A stretch of DNA of 21,954 nucleotides. Origin: Patescibacteria group bacterium UBA6263. GTDB taxonomy: Bacteria > Patescibacteriota > Gracilibacteria > Absconditabacterales > Absconditicoccaceae. Below the pieces are notes generated by a model, which was not told the origin of the DNA, made no database searches, and worked only from the letters and a program-made list of their open reading frames with translations. A program made the position numbers and the translations under genes. The first letter of the stretch is position 1, and every line of letters starts with the position of its first letter. The stretch covers positions 37,785 through 59,738 of the forward strand of contig DJVF01000039.1 in the NCBI GenBank assembly GCA_002441085.1, written 5' to 3'. Below are positions 1 to 8,017 of this stretch, piece after piece.

Positions 1-93
1 TGTTTCAATGATATTGGTATATTTTGATACTAAAAAAAATAATACTAGGCCAGCTAGTACACCCAAAGTTAATGAAAAAATTTTCTGTTTCAT
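1..93 (-). CDS. N-terminal part of a small membrane-anchored or secreted protein, cut by the window edge
   Basis: The visible 31 residues begin MKQKIFSLTLGVLAGLVLFF. This is a short basic start followed by one hydrophobic segment, so a signal peptide or N-terminal membrane anchor is likely. The rest lies outside the window and the function cannot be told. The ATG sits 64 bases downstream of a direct-repeat operator that also precedes the adjacent two-component system. I infer that this gene is a target of that response regulator. No Shine-Dalgarno sequence is visible before the start. Confidence 0.6.
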   Translation of the reverse strand, partial: MKQKIFSLTLGVLAGLVLFFLVSKYTNIIET

Positions 94-143
94 TGTATGT
101 TTTTATATAAAATAAGATTTTTTATGGAAATATATTTTGTACC

Positions 144-176
144 CTTATATATATTTACCTTAAATTAACCTTAAAT
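144..176 (-). promoter_or_regulatory. PhoB-type direct-repeat operator plus -10 box for the gene at 1-93
   Basis: Bases 157-176 read ACCTTAAATTAACCTTAAAT. They hold two 7-bp half-sites (CTTAAAT, 159-165 and 170-176) separated by 4 bp, which is the 7+4+7 layout of PhoB/OmpR-family binding sites. On the minus strand, 7 bases after the operator, comes TATAAG (149-144), a good -10 box. No separate -35 is seen, because the operator covers that position. The same 20-mer with the same 7-bp gap recurs at 2187-2219. Activation by the regulator at 226-876 is inferred. Confidence 0.65.
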
Positions 177-225
177 TATATTTAGTGCTTAGCTTTTAGT
201 ACTTAGTTAATAATTAAGTTTTAAA

Positions 226-876
226 TTATCATATTTGATAACCGTATCATTTGATGGTTTCAATCAGATTTTTTCATAATTTTTTTCTAATATTGGATAT
301 ATATACGTCTAATTTGGAGTCTTCCTCAAATATATGTTCATTTCATCGTATCTCTTCTATAATATTTGTTCTAGAAATACTTCTTCATATGTTATCAAAA
401 AATAACTCTAATATCATAAATTCTTTTATAGTAAATTTGATTTCTTTATTTTTTTTGAAAACTTTTTTTTGATCTTTGTCCAAACGTATATCTTTGTATT
501 GGATAAAATCTTTATCTGGAGACCTTTTGATTATAGCTTTTATCCTAGCAGATAGTTCTTGGAGATCGAATGGTTTGACTAGATAATCATCAGCGCCACA
601 ATCAAATCAATCCAGTTTATCTTCTATCTGTCATTTGGCTGTAGTCATAATTATAGGTATATTATTTTCTAGTTTTCTAATTTGTTTACACAAAGAGATT
701 CAATCTAATCATGGTAGCATAATATCCAATAATATTAGATCAAATTTCTGATGTTTGATGACTTGTTGTGCATACAATCAGTTCTCTACTATAAAAACAG
801 AATATTTTTCTAATTCCAAATATTTTTTGATATTTTCGGCTATTGTTTTGTTGTCTTCTACCAATAATATATTCAT
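226..876 (-). CDS. OmpR/PhoB-family DNA-binding response regulator
   Basis: This 216-residue protein is read with TGA = Gly. It has an N-terminal receiver domain (about 1-115) with the acidic pocket E7-D8, the phospho-acceptor D51 in LLDIMLPG, T78/T79, and K101 in the LVKPF motif. A C-terminal winged-helix effector domain (about 125-216) ends in the family-typical YISNIRKKLG and GYGYQIG stretches. Length and domain order are those of OmpR/PhoB regulators. The gene starts 15 bases after the kinase stop, so the two are co-transcribed. Phosphorylation by that kinase is inferred. The conserved glycines of the DGI and CGADDY region are encoded by both TGA and GGC. The signal sensed is unknown. The identical operators at 157-176 and 2200-2219 are its likely targets, which would make the operon autoregulated. 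Confidence 0.93.
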
Positions 877-891
877 TTGTAATTAGATAAC

Positions 892-2148
892 TTATCAAAA
901 ATAAATAGTAACTGTGCTCCCTTTGTTTATTTTGCTTTTTATATCTATATTTCGTCAGTGTTTTTGTACAAGTAATCTAACTATATACAGTCATAATCCA
1001 AAACTTTTGGTGTCTGTTTTGCTACGATCTGCTTGCCAAAATCTATCCCGAACTAGTGGTAAATCTTTGTGATCTATTCATATTCAATTGTCTTTTATTT
1101 GGAGTTTATTGTCGTCAATTTTGATAGATATATTGCCTTGGGGATTGGTAAATTTGAATGCATTATCAATCAGATTTTTTATTATGATATTTCGGCTTTG
1201 TAAATGAATTGGTTTGATTATCTTATCTTTTATATCAAAATCTAAAGAAATTTTCTTATTTTGGTATATCTTGATTAAGGTATTAATAATCTCTATTGTT
1301 TCTTTGCTTATATCTATATTTTTCTTTTCTAAATTTTGGACTGACTGTATTTTGGTTATAGTTATTAGTGTCTGTAATATATTGTCTATATTTTTTATAT
1401 TTTTTTTGATGTTATCTAGTGAATCTACATATTTTTTAGATTTTTTTGCGTAATCTATTTCGCTACTAATAGACATCAATGGAGTCTTGAGCTCATGAGA
1501 TGCATTGGATACAAAGTCTTTTAGACTCAATGTTTGATGATTGATCTTTTCTAATGTTTCATTGAATTTACAGCTTAATCTATTTATTTCATCCATTGGA
1601 TGTCAGGAGATTTGAATTTTTTGATCTAAATTATCTATATCTAATTTATCCAAAAATTTTAGGAGTTGATTAAGCTTTTTGAGAGAGTTCTCTACAAAAA
1701 ATATAGATAAAATATATGATATTATTCAAAATATTAGGGTCAAATATATACTTATAAAAATCAGATTCTTTTGGGCATTTATATGCTGAGTAATGTTGGT
1801 AGTGTATATTTTGTTGCCTTTTATATTGTACATAAAATAATAGTCTTCTATCTTGGATATTTGATTTCGTCGTTTAGAGTTTATAATAATTTTGGCTTCA
1901 TTGCTATTTATATCAAAAATTTCTGTATCAGCTAATCTATTTCTTCATAAAACAACTTTGATTCACATATTTCAGATTTGGCTTGTAGGTCATATTGTGA
2001 CTTTTATGTATTCTCTATTATACCAGTTTTTGAAAAATACTATATTGGCTACTAATCCAAAAATTAGTACCAGACTGATAGTAAACAGCGTAAATTTGAT
2101 ACTAATTTGTGTAGATGTTTTGAGGTTTTTGAATCTCCAGTCTAACAT
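892..2148 (-). CDS. Membrane sensor histidine kinase
   Basis: This 418-residue protein is read with TGA = Gly. A first membrane segment lies near residues 16-40 (FTLFTISLVLIFGLVANIVF). An extracytoplasmic region of about 90 residues follows, then a second membrane segment (LIFISIYLTLIFGIISYILSI) and a short HAMP-like linker. The dimerisation domain carries the phospho-accepting H218 in SNASHELKTP. The ATPase domain shows the N box (NLIDNAFKFTN), the G1 box (DNGIGID), the F box (DRFWQADRS) and the G2 box (SFGLGLYIV). All catalytic motifs are present, so the kinase should be active. Two of the G-box glycines are TGA codons. It is the first gene of a two-gene operon with the response regulator. 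The start is the ATG 52 bases downstream of the operator/-10 unit. The sensor region matches nothing I recognise. Confidence 0.93.
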
Positions 2149-2186
2149 TAATTAATCAAAAAATTAATTAATAAAAATTTGTTTGT

Positions 2187-2219
2187 ATTATAGTTTATTA
2201 CCTTAAATTAACCTTAAAT
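2187..2219 (-). promoter_or_regulatory. Autoregulatory operator and promoter of the two-component operon
   Basis: Bases 2200-2219 are identical to 157-176: two CTTAAAT half-sites (2202-2208 and 2213-2219) with a 4-bp spacer. On the minus strand a 7-base gap leads to a perfect TATAAT (2192-2187). The downstream half-site occupies the -35 position, typical of class II activation by PhoB-like regulators. The operator overlaps the last codons and stop of the acetyltransferase gene (stop 2214-2216). The kinase ATG lies 38 bases past the -10 box. Activation by the neighbouring regulator is inferred from position and repeat geometry. Confidence 0.75.
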
Positions 2220-2732
2220 ATTTATTCGTCGTTTTTGAATCATTACTCATTCGTGTATATATTCTGAATCTAGTACTCATCAATTTTTTACTATTGTTCT
2301 TGCGGATGCTATATTTGATTTATCGCAGGTAAGCATAACTTTATCTATGTCTAGTTTTTTGGCTTCTAATAAAGCTAAATTTAGTGCTTGAGTTGCATAT
2401 CATTTTCATCTTTCACTGGGTTTTATTCCATGTCATATATGTCATCAATGTATCAATAATTCTGGTGTGAGATAATGACGAAGAGCAGATCATCATATTA
2501 CTTTTTCATCTTTATCTACAATAAAATATAGTGTTCATGGAACGTATCATGGTTTTAAATTTTTACCTTCTCTTTGATCTTGGATTCTTAATAAAAATGT
2601 TTCGTAAATTTCTTCTTCTCTAAACTTCATTTATTTAGGTATGATTTCTTCACTATTATCTAAAAACTCTTTTATCATTGAATGATAACCCTCTTTGTGT
2701 TCTTGAGATGGTTGTACTAGTTTTATACTCAT
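2214..2732 (-). pseudogene. GNAT N-acetyltransferase interrupted by an in-frame TAA
   Basis: With TGA = Gly the frame from 2732 gives MSIKLVQPSQEHKEGYHSMI through about residue 33, then a TAA at 2631-2633, then an immediate ATG (2628-2630) continuing in the same frame for 138 residues. The second part contains the acetyl-CoA-binding signature GHGIKPSERGKGYATQALN and a C-terminal TCDKSNIASARTIVKNGG. These are typical of small GNAT acetyltransferases of about 170 residues, whose N-terminal strand and helix resemble the short first part. TAA is a genuine terminator in code 25, so the gene is either disrupted or expressed as the shorter 2214-2630 product by restart at TAAATG. A sequencing error is also possible. 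The substrate is unknown. The 3' end overlaps the kinase operator. Confidence 0.7.
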
Positions 2733-2736
2733 TGTA

Positions 2737-2742
2737 ATTATA
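2737..2742 (-). promoter_or_regulatory. Possible -10 box (TATAAT) for the acetyltransferase, implying a nearly leaderless mRNA
   Basis: A perfect TATAAT on the minus strand ends 4 bases before the ATG at 2732. Transcription would then begin at or within the start codon. No good -35 was found, so support is limited. Confidence 0.3.
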
Positions 2743-2759
2743 ATGAAAATAAATTTTAA

Positions 2760-2792
2760 ATTCCGGCTGCAAAATAACTATGCCGGAATGAC
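2760..2792. repeat. Dispersed palindromic repeat, copy A
   Basis: Outer arms ATTCCGG (2760-2766) and CCGGAAT (2783-2789) flank a loop containing TAAC, and the element ends in GAC. A related copy in reverse orientation lies at 5675-5706. Both are GC-rich islands in AT-rich intergenic DNA and both lie near gene ends, which suggests a REP/MITE-like family. Here it sits just past the ruvB stop. No T run follows, so a terminator role is doubtful. Confidence 0.6.
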
Positions 2793-2795
2793 TAG

Positions 2796-3731
2796 TTAAA
2801 TAAATATTCTTCATCCTGCGGTTTTTTCAATCTTTCATAATTTCAAAAGTATTGGTTCTACATCTTCTTCGACTGCTTTTTCATTGATTCACAATTGAAC
2901 TGCAATTGCTTTTGCTCACATAGGTCTGTCTGCCTTGCGAAGTATTTCCAAATATTTATTGTGCAGAGGAGTCAAACCACCGTCATCGATTTTGGAATGT
3001 AATATGAATTGATTTCGTATATTTTCATCCAGAATTTTTTGATTTCTTGATACAATAAAATCTCTAATTTTGATACACATATTGTGGATTTCTCTAGGGA
3101 CAGCGTCTACTTTGGAACTTATTTGGGATAGTATAGTATCGTCAAATTTGATTTTATATTCGCTGAGGTATTTTTTTATAAGAGTTTGTTTCTCATTATT
3201 ATTATATTCCATAAAATGAAAATTGTAAATGAATCTATTTTTGATTGGTTGACTAAGACTCTCAGATTTGGTGGTTGCTCATATCAATGTAAATGGATTG
3301 ATTGGGATTCTTACGTTTCATCATTCTGGCATTACCATGTCTATTACAAAATCTTCCATAGCTATATAAAGTACTTCTTCTATGTTGGGTTTGATTCTGT
3401 GTATCTCATCTATAAACAAAATATCTCAAGACTCTAAACTATTCAAAATACTAACTATTTCAGATGGCTTGGATATAGCATATCATGTCACAGCTTTTAT
3501 AGATTTGTTTGCTTGTTTGGAAATTATGTTGGCTATAGTGGTTTTGCCAAATCAACTTGGTCAAGAAAATATAATATGTCACATGTGGCTTTGTCTTTTT
3601 TGTGCGCTTTGTATAGCTGTTTTGAGGACTCATTTGATATGCTCTTGTCATATGAATTCGTCAAAATTATCAGGACGTGGATGTTTGTTTAGATCTATAA
3701 ATTTTTCTGTAGATATCTTTTTGATTTCCAT
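2796..3731 (-). CDS. ruvB: Holliday junction branch migration helicase RuvB
   Basis: RuvB is the hexameric AAA+ motor that drives branch migration with RuvA. This 311-residue protein shows the N-terminal RPDNFDEFIGQEHIK motif, Walker A GPSGFGKTT (57-65), Walker B ILFIDEIH, sensor 1 in FTLIGATTKSESLS, the arginine-finger region PIKNRF, and the C-terminal winged helix with GGLTPLHNKYLEIL and a final GGRIFI. Two glycines of Walker A (57 and 60) are TGA codons. The usual GPPGLGKTT and LRDRF are changed to GPSGFGKTT and IKNRF, but the key Lys and Arg are kept. The length is slightly shorter than typical RuvB (about 330-350). I chose the ATG at 3731 because it directly precedes the conserved region. 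The frame stays open upstream, but that stretch overlaps the 3' end of the preceding gene and carries no RuvB similarity. It lies 37 bases after the S-layer-homology gene, probably in one transcript. Confidence 0.95.
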
Positions 3732-3768
3732 TTTGCTATAAATTATAAATTGTTTACTATCAAAATTT

Positions 3769-5598
3769 TTATATTTGATTGATCTGATAATATGCGCTGG
3801 TATCAGAAATTTGTTGTATCCTATGGATTGACTGATTGTCAATTCTTACTGTTCATTCTATAAGATATCAGTTTCCAATTATAAAACTTATGTTTCATAT
3901 TTTGGAATCTGTTTCTAGGTCAAACAAATCTCCATATCGTACGAAACTATTTTCTCCGATATTGTATTTGGCAATTGTATTTTTGACTACTTTATATCTA
4001 TTACCCAAAACTTCTATATATCATATATTAAATGTAGAATTATTTATCATATTGATATCTACATATACGTTTGCTTGTGGTTTGTTGTTTGCTCATGTAG
4101 ATATAGATCATGGTACTGTAGAGATTATTTCATCTTGTATCTTGGATTGATTGATATTGTTTAGCATTATATATTTTACTTTGAATCTATATATAAACAA
4201 AGCTACTTCGTATCTAGAAATAAGATTGTCAAAATTTACTCAATCTGATGCTGAGACTATTCCTAGTTCTATTGCTTTGTCAAAATAGTTTTTCCATCGG
4301 GGGAAAACAGATTCATCTAAAGATTGACCTTCAAACATTCTAATCAATGATGATACAAATTGAGCCTTAGTCATGCTTTCTGTGGGATTGAATAGTCAAT
4401 TTGATCATTTCATTAGTCATTTACTACATATGTTCTGAATATGTGTCTTTAGCGTTTCATCGGTTGATCCCAAATCTGTAAATATACATTCACTGGGTAG
4501 ATATCATGAGTTGTTTCTGGATAAATTTAATATATTGGAAAATATATCCAAAACTTTTGCAGAAGCATCTCTAGTCAGACTTCAAAATGGATTGTATGTC
4601 GCTGGATTACTAAATTGAGTTAATCAATTATCATACATTCGACTGATAGCTTCGATGAGTTCGGGATCGTTATTTACATTTACTCATACAAATAGATTTG
4701 ATAGGTTGGTAGATTGATTATCTTGTCCAGGCATTATTATACTTCAGGTTTGGGTATATTGTGTTTGTATTTTGTTTATTGTATCTAAACTAATTGCTCT
4801 GAGTTGTTCATTTTCTACTATATTTTTTAATCTGTATATCAATAATGCTATTTCAAATCTTGATGTAGGAATATCTAAGTTGTTTAGATTGGTTTCTTTG
4901 GTTATTCAGATAGCTTTTGCTTTGAGATAATATTCGTTTCGTCGTGGAGTCTGTGTTTCATTGGATAATTTTTGTTGAAACATTCTGATGATAATAGCAA
5001 GTATTTGTCATTTGGTTAAGTTGTCTTGTGGCATAAATTGATCTTGGCTTCATTTGATGATATCTCGGCGACATACATTGGATATATATTGTGTCAATTC
5101 AGGATTGATTTTGTCTGAATCTTGGAAATTACAATTATTATTTTTGATTACTTGGCTATATCAAAATTTTATATATGCTTGAGCTATCATTTTGGCTGAT
5201 TCTTCTCTAGTGATATTATCGTATGGTCTATATTCTGTAGAGTCATTATATTTGGTAAGTCAATTGGCATACATTCGTTTGAGCGCTAGATCAAATTCTG
5301 TCGCAGAATCTACAGGCGATGTCTCTTGTTGCAAACTAAGTATCTGCTCTTCTAGATTTTGATCAAATTCTTGTATATTATCTTGTTGTGTATCATCTTG
5401 TCATGTATTGGTTTGAGAGTCTATATATGAATCTATAAAATTACTTTCTCATATATTATCAAAATCACCTCATGAGATGTATATTTTTTTGGTAATTGGA
5501 TCTATGATAATTTGAGGTTCACTAGTTTGAGCCATTACAAAACTCAATGTAAACAAAATCATCATTATGAGGAGAGATACCTTGGTTGGATTTTTCAT
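3769..5598 (-). CDS. Secreted protein with duplicated S-layer homology (SLH) repeats
   Basis: This 609-residue protein begins with a signal peptide (MKNPTKVSLLIMMILFTLSF, probable cut after VMA near residue 23). A Gln/Asp-rich linker runs to about residue 95. Two similar SLH-like arrays follow, about 104-260 and 314-476. Each starts with RMYANGLT or RMYDNGLT, has a TREESAKM or TRDASAKV helix, a cysteine pair (C156/C176 in the first array, a matching pair in the second), and ends in FEIALLIYRLK or YEVALFIYRFK. The pattern suggests duplication of a three-repeat block. Residues 477-609 form an unrecognised beta-rich domain. SLH domains usually anchor proteins to cell-wall polymers, so a surface role is expected. 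The paired cysteines suggest disulfides outside the cell. It has its own promoter at 5631-5658 and heads a unit with ruvB. Confidence 0.85.
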
Positions 5599-5630
5599 CA
5601 AATTTGAATTTATTATTTAAAGCAAGTTAT

Positions 5631-5658
5631 CTTATAAAAAAGGTAGTTTATATTTCAA
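5631..5658 (-). promoter_or_regulatory. Probable sigma-70-type promoter of the SLH-protein gene
   Basis: On the minus strand TTGAAA (5658-5653) is followed after 16 bp by TATAAG (5636-5631). The predicted transcript starts near 5624, about 26 bases before the ATG. Confidence 0.5.
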
Positions 5659-5674
5659 GATGAAAGTTTGATTT

Positions 5675-5706
5675 GTCATTCCGGTGTTATTAGTTACAGC
5701 CGGAAT
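5675..5706. repeat. Dispersed palindromic repeat, copy B (reverse orientation)
   Basis: Arms ATTCCGG (5678-5684) and CCGGAAT (5700-5706) enclose a loop, with leading GTC. Read on the minus strand it aligns with copy A at 2760-2792: ATTCCGGCTG at the 5' end and CCGGAATGAC at the 3' end are shared, while the loop differs in length. Confidence 0.6.
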
Positions 5707-5765
5707 CTATAAATATTTATTATGTGGCTATTATAAATTTTTTTAATTTTTATTGCTTCTCAGAC

Positions 5766-5901
5766 TGACTTTTCCCATTGCCGCAAAAGTCAGCAAAAGG
5801 TCTAGTTCTTTGCAAGACCTGTCTGCCGGCAGGCAGGCTCGCTACAACTATTTTGTTTGCTTTTTTTGTATGATTAGCGGCTCAAACAATTTGCAAAGAA
5901 C
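5766..5901. repeat. GC-rich nested palindrome island
   Basis: Three inverted pairs are visible: TGACTTTT with AAAAGTCA around 5766-5792; GTTCTTTGCAA (5805-5815) with TTGCAAAGAAC (5891-5901); and the near-perfect central palindrome CCTGTCTGCCGGCAGGCAGG (5818-5837). The last is almost repeated at 7179-7199. Base composition differs sharply from the surroundings. This looks like a non-autonomous mobile or REP-like element with no coding capacity. Confidence 0.55.
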
Positions 5902-6007
5902 CAAAAACTTGATTGTTTTTTATGGAGAGAAAAAGTGTATAAAGATAAATAATCAGAGCTTTATATTAGACGTAAATGATTAGTGAAAAATTTCTTGAAT
6001 TAAAAGA

Positions 6008-6039
6008 TTGAAAGCTTAATAAAGAGATGATTTTATAAT
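6008..6039 (+). promoter_or_regulatory. Possible trpS promoter
   Basis: A perfect TATAAT lies at 6034-6039. The best upstream -35 match, TTGAAA (6008-6013), is 20 bp away, longer than ideal. The predicted start near 6046 leaves a leader of only about 6 bases, too short for a ribosome binding site. Confidence 0.4.
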
Positions 6040-6052
6040 ATTTGTAATTATA

Positions 6053-7036
6053 ATGAAAAAAAGAATTCTAACTGGATTACAAGCTACTAGTGATCAATTG
6101 CATATTGGAAATTATTTTGGATCTATCAAATCTATGTTGGATTTGGCTAAAGAATTTCCTGATGCTGAGATATTTTTATTTACTGCTATAATGCATACAT
6201 ATACTTGAATACATGATCAAGAAGTTTTGAAAAAAAATGTAATGAATTCATTGAAATTATTTCTTGCCTGTGGTGCAGATCCAGCTAGATTTACTATCTA
6301 CAATCCTGCTGATGTTGCTGCTCATGCTCAGTTGTCTTGGGTACTTACTTGTCTGACTATAATGTGAACTATGGAAAGAATGCATAGTTTCAAAGATGCT
6401 TTGACCAAATGAAAATCTGGAGAAATTAGTGTTGGTACTTTTTGTTATCCGATATTGATGGCAAGTGATATATTACTTTATGATTCAGATTTGGTGCCAG
6501 TCTGAAAAGATCAAAAACAACATGTAGAATATGCTAGAGATATTGCTCAAAAATTTAATAATCAATATGGGGAAACTTTCAAAATTCCATGAGTGTATAT
6601 TAAGGAAGAAGTTTCTGTAGTCCCTGGAATAGATGGTCGCAAGATGAGCAAATCATATAATAATTATATTGGATTACTGGATGATTACAAGACTGTCTTA
6701 AAGAGAGTTAAACAGATACCAACCAATACACAGACAGTAGAAGAACCCAAAAATCCTGATGAATGTAATGTATACAAGATTTTGAAATTATTTCTGGATC
6801 AAAAAGAGGATGAGGTGATTAGAAATAGATATACGGCAGGATGATTGAGTTACAAAGAAATAAAAGATTTTCTTTATGAAAAGATAATAGCTTTTTTGAA
6901 GCCTATTCAAGAGAAGTATGCTCAGATTTCTGACAAGGAAATTTTAGATTTATTGGATAAGAATGCCAAGGTGGTAAATGAGATTGCTAGCAAAAAAGTA
7001 GAGGAGGTTTATAGCAAGATTGGATTTAAACTTTAG
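6053..7036 (+). CDS. trpS: Tryptophanyl-tRNA synthetase
   Basis: TrpRS charges tRNA-Trp with tryptophan using ATP. This 327-residue protein has the normal bacterial length for the class Ic enzyme. It shows the HIGN signature (17-20, in SDQLHIGNYFGS), the DLVPVGKDQKQHVEYARDIA signature in which the glycine before KDQ is a TGA codon, and the KMSKS loop (197-201, in GRKMSKSYNN). The C-terminal helical part is complete and ends in TAG. In the standard code the gene would be split into several pieces. UGG remains the tryptophan codon here and UGA reads as glycine, so no Trp-UGA reassignment is involved. Glycines are a mixture of TGA and GGN. The start follows the -10 box closely and lacks a Shine-Dalgarno sequence. 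It stands alone, with a palindrome-rich spacer downstream. Confidence 0.97.
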
Positions 7037-7353
7037 TTATTCTGTCATTGCGAGGAACGAAGCAATCTTAAAAAATTTAATATCTTTTTCTGGGGTCTTG
7101 CCCCCAGACGACAAAATACTTTTTGACATTGCCCTCCCGCCTTGCGGGACAGGCGCCAAGTATGCAAAAAAATCTAGGCCCTGTCTGCCGTCAGGCAGGC
7201 TTACAATCTCGCCCCGACTGTTCGGGGTCCAGACCATTTTGTTCGGCCGTGTCTTGCTAGGTATGTAATATTTCCAGCTGTAACTCAATATGTAAGGATT
7301 GCTATTATTTATAATCTAAAATTAATTATTTTACCATTTAAAATAATTTTTAG
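7037..7353. repeat. GC-rich hairpin-cluster repeat between trpS and the hydrolase gene
   Basis: This 317-bp gap holds no supportable gene. From 7045 it contains a GTCATTGCGAGGAACGAAG segment, a sequence type I recognise as dispersed in many bacterial genomes. A series of short hairpins follows: TGGGG/CCCCA (7091-7106), CCCGC/GCGGG (7136-7148), CCTGTCTG/CAGGCAGG (7179-7199) and CCCCGA/TCGGGG (7212-7227). It is much richer in GC than the flanks. Overlapping open frames on both strands over this stretch are low-complexity readings of the palindromes. The last 90 bases are AT-rich, with TATAAT at 7310-7315 as a possible promoter for the next gene. Confidence 0.6.
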
Positions 7354-7878
7354 ATGAAACTTATACTGCTTGCATGAAATAATAAAAATTCCAATCAAGA
7401 TTGGATACAGGAAGTAGAAAAGAAGTTTGCTGATCTTTTTGATCAAACTTATATCCAACATTATGATCATTGGATAAAGGGTAGTCCCAATATTGATTTA
7501 GAAAATGAATCAAATATTTTTTTGCAAAATGTTGATTGAGTATCTGATTATGTAATTTTTGCCAAGTCGGCATGAGCTGTTTTGGCTATAAAAAGTATTT
7601 ATGAAAAAAATTTAAATCCCAAGTCTTGTATTTTTGTAGGTATGCCTATGGGGATGATTTTTCGTAATGAATTTCCTTATGAGAACTGGTTTAAAAATAG
7701 TAAAATTCCAACTCTTTTTATACAAAAAACGAATGATCCGATTTGTAGCTACCAAGAACTAAAAAATTTACTTTGATGACTGTCTGATAGTTTTCAATTT
7801 GTAGAAGTTGAGTGAAATACTCATCATTATGAAGATGTAGATTTGTTGAGAAATTTAGTAGGGGAGTTTATTGATTAA
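7354..7878 (+). CDS. Small alpha/beta-hydrolase-fold protein
   Basis: This 174-residue protein is read with TGA = Gly. It starts MKLILLAGNNKNSNQDW, a first beta strand and turn typical of small alpha/beta hydrolases of the RBBP9 / dienelactone-hydrolase-like type. The candidate nucleophile is S72 in FAKSAGAVLAI, where Lys takes the first position of the usual GxSxG elbow. D128 (QKTNDP) and H157 or H158 (GNTHHYED) are placed to complete the triad. No signal peptide or membrane segment is present, so it is cytosolic. The substrate cannot be inferred. The length is close to the minimum for this fold, with no lid domain. It stands alone between trpS and a convergent gene. Confidence 0.7.
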
Positions 7879-7925
7879 GTTTATTGAAAATTTATTTGAT
7901 TATGTTTTTTATGAGAAATGTTATC

Positions 7926-8007
7926 ACTAACTATATTGGAATACTTTTACAGCTTAATCGAAAGAAGTAATGTTAGTAAACAAAATTAATAGGAGTATTT
8001 TTGTTTA
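7926..8007. terminator. Inverted repeats between convergent genes, possible weak bidirectional terminator
   Basis: ACTAAC (7926-7931) pairs with GTTAGT (7972-7977), and TAAACAAAA (7977-7985) pairs with TTTTGTTTA (7999-8007). The stems are AT-rich and weak. Position between converging genes is the main reason to suggest termination. Confidence 0.3.
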
Positions 8008-8017
8008 TTGTATGATA

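Larger units (their letters stand above)
5599..6052. other. Intergenic region between divergent SLH-protein gene and trpS
   Basis: These 454 bases hold no gene I can support. They contain the promoter at 5631-5658, the palindromic repeat copy B at 5675-5706, a GC-rich nested palindrome island at 5766-5901, and the trpS promoter near 6008-6039. An open frame of 76 codons at 5753-5983 runs through the palindromes. It has no family resemblance and is probably repeat DNA read by chance. Confidence 0.7.

Noticed and set aside
3648..3842. Upstream extension of ruvB to 3842
   Set aside because: It overlaps the 3' end of the SLH-protein gene in another frame; RuvB similarity begins at the ATG at 3731.
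5753..5983. 76-codon plus-strand open frame
   Set aside because: It runs through the GC-rich palindromes, has no recognised family and has low-complexity content typical of translated repeats.
6053..7036. trpS and neighbours as decayed pseudogenes full of stops
   Set aside because: All internal stops are TGA, fall on conserved glycines and recur in every conserved gene, which shows recoding and not decay.
7037..7288. Overlapping open frames on both strands after trpS
   Set aside because: Both arise from the hairpin-cluster repeat and no start context or family supports either.
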